In this document: positions 58,851 through 64,000 of the stretch, one piece after another | How positions within the stretch are numbered: position 1 is the stretch's first letter | Layout of the letters: each line of letters starts with the position of its first letter | NCBI GenBank assembly: GCA_034414595.1 | Contig: DAOULY010000009.1 | Location: 6,006-70,005 of the forward strand | Length of the DNA stretch: 64,000 nucleotides | DNA from: DAOULY01 sp034414595 | Lineage (GTDB): Bacteria; Chloroflexota; Dehalococcoidia; SZUA-161; JAUWZY01 | Direction: 5' to 3' | The notes under the pieces: generated by a model | What the model saw: the letters and a program-made list of their open reading frames with translations, nothing else | Database searches by the model: none | Told to the model about the DNA's origin: nothing | Translations under genes and position numbers: made by a program

Positions 58851-60002
58851 CTACTCTATCTCCGACTCGGGCGAATAGAGCCGTTGTTTCCAGCGCACTC
58901 CGGCACCGGTGAAGCGCCTCAAAGATCCATAGAGACCAGAGAGCAACACAAAGGATATGCCCACAGGATGGGAGAGGGAGTAGACTCTGGGGTAGTGAAA
59001 GCGATGGTCAACCAGGGCACGCATCAGCATGATGATCACCAGTTGGAGAACGATGACTATGAACCAATCGTAGGCAGTTGGCATCGGCAGAAAGTGCCAT
59101 GCTGCCCAGAGGAAGGGGGCGATAAAGAAGCCGAATCCTCCCAACATCATAAAGCCCAGCATCCAGGGAGAAAGGGAACTCACGGAATAGGTCCACTTGG
59201 TAAATCCCTCCCACAGGTCACCTACCCCTTCGTACATCCGGCAAGCAACTACCGGAGAGAGGTCAACAGTGGCCTGCCGCTTGCCATGGCGTGCCATTTT
59301 GAATCCCAACCAGACATCCTCCAGTATGCGTGATTTCACTGCCTCGTGCCCGCCTATATCATGATAGTCCTGGGCGGAGACGAAAAGGAACTGGCCAATG
59401 GCGAGGCCAGGCTTGGGCTTGGCGGAGCCCTGAAGCCACCACAAAGGGAACCAGCTGAGAATGATGAAGTACATCATAGGGATGACGATTCTCTGAGAGA
59501 GGGAAACAGTATGTTGAAAGGGGAAGCCAGAGAGCAGTGAAAGCCTGTGATCATGGGCATAGCCCAGAGCGCTCCGCAGCATCGTCGGCGCATGTATGGT
59601 GTCGGCATCGGTAAAGAGCAACCAGGAACCTCTGGCCGCGGAAGCAAGCTGGTGGCAGGCGAAGGGCTTTCCTGCCCACCCTGGGGGTAGAGGCTTCCCA
59701 TCTATCAGCTTTACCCTGGGGTCTATAGCTGTTATCTGTTTCACCACGGCCGCTGTGTTGTCACTGGAGTTATCATCCAGGACCAGGATCTCGAAGTCGG
59801 GGTAATCCTGCCTCCGCAGGGACTCCAGACAGTTGGCTATATTCGATTCTTCATCTCGGGCTGGAACAAGGATAGAGATGAGGGGCAGAGGCTCAGGCAG
59901 TTTCCTCTTTTCATTGCCCAGCTTATGGAGCGCCCTCAGATTTAGAATGAGATTCACCATGAAGATGATAAGGCAGATGGCGATTATAGCTTGATATAAC
60001 AT
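58851..60002 (-). CDS. Glycosyltransferase family 2, membrane-associated
   Basis: A 383-residue GT-A enzyme. An N-terminal hydrophobic helix (residues 3-22) anchors it; ILVPARDEESNIANCLESL starts the GT domain, LVLDDNSSDNT holds the first Asp motif, LLFTDADTIHAP the DxD, and SRILEDVWLGFKM the acceptor site ED. Three C-terminal hydrophobic segments follow (residues about 285-370). This architecture occurs in glycosyltransferases for polar lipids, hopanoids and carotenoids (HpnI/CrtQ-like). It follows a PlsY-like gene by 18 bp on the same strand, supporting a role in membrane lipid decoration. Confidence 0.9.
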   Translation of the reverse strand: MLYQAIIAICLIIFMVNLILNLRALHKLGNEKRKLPEPLPLISILVPARDEESNIANCLESLRRQDYPDFEILVLDDNSSDNTAAVVKQITAIDPRVKLIDGKPLPPGWAGKPFACHQLASAARGSWLLFTDADTIHAPTMLRSALGYAHDHRLSLLSGFPFQHTVSLSQRIVIPMMYFIILSWFPLWWLQGSAKPKPGLAIGQFLFVSAQDYHDIGGHEAVKSRILEDVWLGFKMARHGKRQATVDLSPVVACRMYEGVGDLWEGFTKWTYSVSSLSPWMLGFMMLGGFGFFIAPFLWAAWHFLPMPTAYDWFIVIVLQLVIIMLMRALVDHRFHYPRVYSLSHPVGISFVLLSGLYGSLRRFTGAGVRWKQRLYSPESEIE

Positions 60003-60020
60003 GCTACAGGCCCTTTAGCT

Positions 60021-60653
60021 TTACCGGCTATAAGTTCCCCAAGCTTGCGACTGTATGATGTCGTCGCTCTCCGGACGGTGCTTTATTAAGAACAAAACAC
60101 AAAACACCGCTCCGGTGATAGTATACCCCCAGGAGTGTTCCCCCAGACCGAACATGGCAGGGTTAAACAGGTTAGCCAGCATCAACATAGGAGGTGTTAT
60201 CAAGTGGAAAATTTGATTACTAAGGTGAAGGCGCTTGGTTATGAAGAAAGTGAGTAGGAAACATAGCCCTGCCAACATAAAGGGAATAGGACACAGGACC
60301 AGAAAACCTGTAACGAAGATAGTTTGTGCTCTGCCCCCGGCTCCCTTTAACCAGATGCTCCATATTTCTCCCACGGCAGCGGAAACGAGCACTATCAGGT
60401 ACGCCCAAAGCTCGCCAACGAGAAGATAGGCGACAAAGAGACAGAGGAAGGTCTTGAATACTTCGCCGAGAAGAGAAAGTATACCGGGAAGTCTCCCCGC
60501 GTGGATGGCAACGGCGGTAGAGGTCACGTTACCGGTACCCAATTTACGTAGGTCCTGCCCTTTGAATAGGCGCATCATTATATATGCGGTAGGGATACTG
60601 CCTATGAGGTAGCCTATGGCTACTATGCCGATAAGCAAGAGCACGCTAATCAT
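60021..60653 (-). CDS. PlsY-like glycerol-3-phosphate acyltransferase family protein, divergent
   Basis: A 210-residue membrane protein with about five or six hydrophobic segments. YLIGSIPTAYIMMRLF and DLRKLGTGNVTSTAVAIHAG correspond to PlsY motifs GSIP and D-x-R-x-x-G-S-G-N-x-G-A-T-N, but the usual N-x-G-A-T-N is NVTSTA, and the FKGGKGVAT motif reads LKGAGGRAQ. PlsY transfers acyl from acyl phosphate to glycerol-3-phosphate. The altered motifs suggest a changed substrate or a specialised paralogue. It is translated ahead of the glycosyltransferase gene. Confidence 0.8.
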   Translation of the reverse strand: MISVLLLIGIVAIGYLIGSIPTAYIMMRLFKGQDLRKLGTGNVTSTAVAIHAGRLPGILSLLGEVFKTFLCLFVAYLLVGELWAYLIVLVSAAVGEIWSIWLKGAGGRAQTIFVTGFLVLCPIPFMLAGLCFLLTFFITKRLHLSNQIFHLITPPMLMLANLFNPAMFGLGEHSWGYTITGAVFCVLFLIKHRPESDDIIQSQAWGTYSR

Positions 60654-60925
60654 ATCAACTTCAGCAGAGCCTGTTGAGCATCGTTATCCGAGGTATATAT
60701 TATAGAGGAAATCGGGCTCTTGTCAATGGGTAGAGGCTCTTTGACCTGTTCGTTAAACCTTGGAAAGACTTGACACCATGCTGAAAAAGATGTATACCTA
60801 ACGGCGGGAAGGTAATGCTGGACATTGTGATCTGTGAAACCGGAAGGCATTCGCAGAAGCAAGGCCAGCATATTTTATCTTCGAGCCAATAGGTCAATCA
60901 AACATCTGAAAGGAGATGAACCATC

Positions 60926-61588
60926 ATGGTAAAATTCGAAATAGACCCCCAAAAGACCGCTTTGATCGTATTTGATATGCATAACCAGCTTGTCAGGCCG
61001 CAGGACTTCGATCCGATAGCAGCTGAGTCACCTCAGACTGTTAAGGCACTTGCTCATATTGAAAAAGAATTGATTCCTCAAGTAAAGAAATTGATCGCAC
61101 ACTGCCGCTCTAAGGGTATTCCCCTCGTCTACACCTACCACGCCTGCAGGGAGGACGGAAGCGATATGGGGCTTGTGGGCGAAATCATTCAAGGGGTGAA
61201 GGAGAAAAAGAGATTTATCAGGGGCATGAAGGGGATAGAGATTTATGGGGAGATCGCGCCCCAAAAGGGAGATATTGTTGTCGAGAAGCACAGGTATAGC
61301 GCCTTTTATGGCAGTGACCTCGAACTCGTTCTTAGAGGAATCGGTAAGGACACCTTGGTATTCACCGGTGCTGTGCTGGATCTGGGTATGGAGTCAACGA
61401 TACGAGATGCAGTGGATAGGGATTTCAAAGTAGTTCTGCCCCGCGATGGTGTTGCCTCCAAAGATATTGCAGATCAAGGATGGGGACCTCTATCTCATGA
61501 CGAAGTGGAAAGGGTTGTGCTTTCCAGCTTGGCAAATCGCTTTGCCATGATATTAACTACCGAAGAAGTGATAGAGCGACTTCGGTAA
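60926..61588 (+). CDS. Isochorismatase-fold cysteine-hydrolase-like protein, nucleophile missing
   Basis: A 220-residue Rossmann-like protein of the isochorismatase/nicotinamidase superfamily. The catalytic Asp (D17 in LIVFDMHN) and Lys (K121 in VEKHRYSAF) are present, but the nucleophile cysteine of GVxTxxCVxSTxRDA is Gly154 (GAVLDLGMESTIRDA), as in members that act like true isochorismatases or as non-enzymatic proteins. ATG 60926 follows AAAGGAGATGAACC. The PEP-utilising gene starts 28 bp downstream and an HgdB-like gene follows, so the three probably form an operon. Confidence 0.88.
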   Translation: MVKFEIDPQKTALIVFDMHNQLVRPQDFDPIAAESPQTVKALAHIEKELIPQVKKLIAHCRSKGIPLVYTYHACREDGSDMGLVGEIIQGVKEKKRFIRGMKGIEIYGEIAPQKGDIVVEKHRYSAFYGSDLELVLRGIGKDTLVFTGAVLDLGMESTIRDAVDRDFKVVLPRDGVASKDIADQGWGPLSHDEVERVVLSSLANRFAMILTTEEVIERLR

Positions 61589-61616
61589 ATATATAAATCA
61601 AAAAAGGAGGATAAAA

Positions 61617-63290
61617 ATGGGAGGTTACTACAACTGGCCGATCTATGACTTCGATGAGGAGTTGGATCTTGAACCGTATTACAAGGTGTGGGTGTTATAT
61701 GCTACCTTCTGTGTTCCCGCATTGAAGCCTTTCGAACTCTGCTATGTCATAGCACATTGCCAGCGTAATATATCAACAGCCCTTGAAAGGATATCCATGC
61801 CTTTCCCTATGCCCCGTGACCACAGGCTTAAGGATGGCTATTGGTATTTCTCGCCGGTGGAGCTGCCCGAAGAGGAGATGAAAAGGCGGGAACCCATCTT
61901 CAGGGAGAAGATCGCCCCTTGGATCGAGAACCCCGATGCCATCTGGCGGGGGAAAATGATCCCCGAGCTGATGGGGCATTATGAGCGCCTGAGACAGGTT
62001 GATGTGCAGAAGGTCAGCAACTCTGAGCTCTTGGAGCACTTTGAAGACTGGTGGAGGGTAACACATCGGATGTGGGAAATACACTTTGATACCATGTTCC
62101 CAGGGTATTCACTCTATGGGCTGTTTGTAGACCTGTGTCAGGAGCGGTTCGGAATGGATGACAAAGACCCTAAGTTCAAGGCATTGATGAGCGGCTTTGA
62201 AAATGAGGAGATTGTGATCAGTCGAGCACTGTGGAAGCTCAGTGATAGGGCGAGAGAATTGGGACTGGAGCAGCTTTTCCTGAGCACTCCGGATGATGAA
62301 GAGGTACTGTCTAAGCTCGGGGGGAGCGATGCGGGAAAGAAGTGGCTTGGGGAATTACAGGAGTTTCTCTCCAAATATGGTGCCCGTGTCCCTAACGTTT
62401 GGACGCCGAGTATGCCATCCTGGATGACGAAGCCGAGCTTGGCGATCCCGGACATAAGGCGGGCTATAGCTACGGGAGGTGTCTTTGCCGCGGACGAGGC
62501 TCGCAAGCGCGCGGTTGTGGAAAGGGAGGAAGTGGAGAAGGAGCTCCTCTCCGGTGTATCCTACGAGCAGAGAGGGTGGTTTGAGAAGTTGATGCGGGGG
62601 GCACAGTGGCTACAAATGTTTGAGGAAGACCACGTTTTCTTCTGTGAATGCGGTACTACAGCATACGGCGAGCGTGTAACTACGGAGATCGGGAAAAGAT
62701 TTGCCCAGATTGGCATCATCGACGAGCCTGGGGATGTCTATTACTTATTGCCTGATGAAATAAGAGTGACAATCAATGGCATGTTCAACAGGCGTCCTCA
62801 GCAGAAGACGGCCGGGACACGGAAGGAGCAACACCAGCAGTTCCTGCAAATTGAGCCGCCCTTTTTCCTCGGCGACCCCAGTGTGCTGCCGGGGATGTTG
62901 GCAAAGAGTCCTTTCATGCGCTTGCTCACGGCAATGCCCATAGTCAGGCCTGAGCTGAAGGCCGATCTCTACGGCTCAGGGTCGGCACCTGGAGTTGCTG
63001 AAGGAATAGCCCGCGTGGTGTTCAGCGGTGCCGAGATGCATAAGGTTCAGCCCGGTGAGATATTGGTGGCACCGGTAACCCAACCCCAGTGGACGCCTCT
63101 ATTCGGCATCGTCAAAGCTGTGGTCACCAACGCCGGTGGTGCTCTGGCCCACGCAGTAATATGCGGACGTGAATACGGCATACCTGCTGTGGCTGGTTGC
63201 ATGGAAGCAACTAAGAAGATAAAGACCGGGGACCTGATAAGGGTTGACGGCGACAACAACTGCGTCTACATTCTTAGCAAACAAGAATAA
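61617..63290 (+). CDS. PEP-utilising mobile domain protein, phenylphosphate synthase-like phosphohistidine subunit
   Basis: A 557-residue protein with a C-terminal swivelling phosphohistidine domain (residues about 460-553) as in PEP synthase, PPDK and the PpsA subunit of phenylphosphate synthase. The carrier is H512 in ALAHAVICGREYGIPAV. The N-terminal 450 residues are helical and lack the ATP-grasp and PEP-binding TIM-barrel domains, so ATP and substrate sites must be supplied by a partner not seen here. ATG 61617 follows AAAAAGGAGGATAAAA. It lies between an isochorismatase-fold and an HgdB-like gene on one strand. Fossil tails of relatives are at 21081 and 33492. Phosphoryl transfer to an organic substrate is the inferred role. 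Confidence 0.85.
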   Translation: MGGYYNWPIYDFDEELDLEPYYKVWVLYATFCVPALKPFELCYVIAHCQRNISTALERISMPFPMPRDHRLKDGYWYFSPVELPEEEMKRREPIFREKIAPWIENPDAIWRGKMIPELMGHYERLRQVDVQKVSNSELLEHFEDWWRVTHRMWEIHFDTMFPGYSLYGLFVDLCQERFGMDDKDPKFKALMSGFENEEIVISRALWKLSDRARELGLEQLFLSTPDDEEVLSKLGGSDAGKKWLGELQEFLSKYGARVPNVWTPSMPSWMTKPSLAIPDIRRAIATGGVFAADEARKRAVVEREEVEKELLSGVSYEQRGWFEKLMRGAQWLQMFEEDHVFFCECGTTAYGERVTTEIGKRFAQIGIIDEPGDVYYLLPDEIRVTINGMFNRRPQQKTAGTRKEQHQQFLQIEPPFFLGDPSVLPGMLAKSPFMRLLTAMPIVRPELKADLYGSGSAPGVAEGIARVVFSGAEMHKVQPGEILVAPVTQPQWTPLFGIVKAVVTNAGGALAHAVICGREYGIPAVAGCMEATKKIKTGDLIRVDGDNNCVYILSKQE

Positions 63291-63552
63291 GATTGACTCA
63301 ACAAAGCATAGGCAGCTATAATAACAGTAGATGTGGCTGAGGCCATACTGCTGGTTAGTAAGTGCTGTCTATATATGCTCATACTGCTTCGGATAGCGGG
63401 CCCCGATTTCAGTGCTGTGGTTCCCGGGATTGGGAGTGTCCTCTGAGACATGGTGGTATCACAGGCTATTGTGCCGAATGGCTCTATGTGCCTGCTGAGT
63501 ATTCGAGCCCCGAGACAGGATATAGTTAAAGAACGTTAAGGAGGAGCGCCAC

Positions 63553-64000
63553 ATGGAATCTATGGAAAAGCTGTCCGCATATCTTAGAGAGAGACCGGAC
63601 CAGCTGAGGGAATTCAGGGAAAAAGGTGGCAAGGTTATAGGCACCTTCGTCGGCGATTTCGTGCCTGAGGAGATGATCTATGCCGCAGGGGCGGTACCGT
63701 TGTGTCTGTCACACGGTGGAGACCGCATGGCAGTCGATGCCACCATGGGCAAGTCATGGCGTTTTCTCTGTGCTTTCGCCAAGGAGCAGTTTGGGGAGAG
63801 GTTGCTGGGAGAGCAGCCATATTACAATATGGTTGACATGCTGGTGGTGCCGATAAGCTGTCAGAACCTGCGTCGGGCAGCGGATATGTGGGGATATTAT
63901 ACAGATGTGCCCATGTTCCGGGTCGGTATACCCCACGACAACAAGGTTGAACGCTCGCTGGAATACTATATTGATCGTCTACGCACTCTGAAGAGCAAGT
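63553..64000 (+). CDS. 2-hydroxyacyl-CoA dehydratase / benzoyl-CoA reductase family subunit, B-type (partial)
   Basis: Open from ATG 63553 (GGAGGAGC upstream) to the window edge; 149 codons visible. GTFVGDFVPEEMIYAAGAVPLCLSHGG is the HgdB-type opening, and LVVPISCQNLRRA carries a likely cluster cysteine; another is in FLCAFAKEQFG. It resembles the B-type subunit at 48300-49439 in plan. The partner A-type subunit probably lies beyond the window. It follows the PEP-utilising gene by 262 bp on the same strand. Confidence 0.88.
   Translation, partial: MESMEKLSAYLRERPDQLREFREKGGKVIGTFVGDFVPEEMIYAAGAVPLCLSHGGDRMAVDATMGKSWRFLCAFAKEQFGERLLGEQPYYNMVDMLVVPISCQNLRRAADMWGYYTDVPMFRVGIPHDNKVERSLEYYIDRLRTLKSK

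Overview
The window reads as a chromosomal segment of an obligately anaerobic bacterium that degrades aromatic or other recalcitrant carboxylic acids. It carries an oxygen-sensitive glycyl radical enzyme with its activase, three kinds of molybdenum/tungsten enzyme, 2-hydroxyacyl-CoA dehydratase / benzoyl-CoA reductase type subunits, three acyl-CoA ligases, a B12-type acyl-CoA mutase, and no recognisable oxygenase. The mix resembles uncultured Dehalococcoidia/Chloroflexota or syntrophic and sulfate-reducing lineages. That placement is inference: there is no rRNA gene or other marker here.

Layout. 0-3.7 kb (minus): a PaaK-like ligase followed by two near-identical FAD oxidoreductase genes, the second running off the window. 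4.3-6.0 kb: MarR and LysR regulators. 6.2-9.8 kb: a glycyl radical enzyme and its radical-SAM activase, divergent from the LysR gene. 9.9-16 kb: UPF0261 protein, small membrane protein, pyrophosphatase, GH13 enzyme and a Nudix-membrane fusion. 16.5-24.5 kb: CsoR/CstR-type repressor divergent from an orphan formate-dehydrogenase-like protein, a SipW-cognate secreted protein, gene fossils, an acetylene-hydratase-like molybdo/tungsto-enzyme and a NYN protein. 24.6-30.5 kb: tRNA-Val, HD and TatD hydrolases, then a MoaD-like/FAD/2Fe-2S/Mo four-gene set of the xanthine dehydrogenase superfamily. 30.5-36.3 kb: amidohydrolase, acyl-CoA ligase, a second UPF0261 protein, HAD phosphatase and a CMD-like protein. 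36.7-41.6 kb: ABC exporter with a MarR regulator, PdxA-like and Ldh2-like dehydrogenases. 42.2-45.1 kb: receiver-domain protein, Mrp ATPase, flavoprotein. 45.3-50.5 kb (minus): a three-gene HgdA/HgdB-like operon and a NifX-like protein. 50.6-54.1 kb: a frameshifted pentapeptide-repeat gene and an acyl-CoA mutase. 54.4-54.7 kb: tRNA-Val, tRNA-Arg, tRNA-Leu. 54.9-58.6 kb: tandem SDR genes, acyl-CoA ligase, small protein. 58.9-60.7 kb: glycosyltransferase and PlsY-like membrane genes. 60.9-64 kb: an isochorismatase-fold protein, a PEP-utilising (phenylphosphate-synthase-like) protein and the start of another HgdB-like gene.

Two themes stand out. First, many enzymes of known families lack a hallmark catalytic or cofactor residue: the Glu after the radical Cys in the glycyl radical enzyme, the His beside the metal-ligand Cys in the FDH-like protein, the catalytic Glu in the XDH-type large subunit, the active-site His in the acyl-CoA mutase, the CxxC in Mrp and the nucleophile Cys in the isochorismatase-fold protein. 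This suggests unassigned chemistry rather than the textbook reactions. Second, the spacers are full of fossils: a PaaK tail, PEP-utilising mobile-domain tails, an SDR head, FAD-oxidoreductase tails and pieces of tRNA-Val. They record repeated duplication, cassette shuffling and possibly integration at tRNA-Val anticodon loops.
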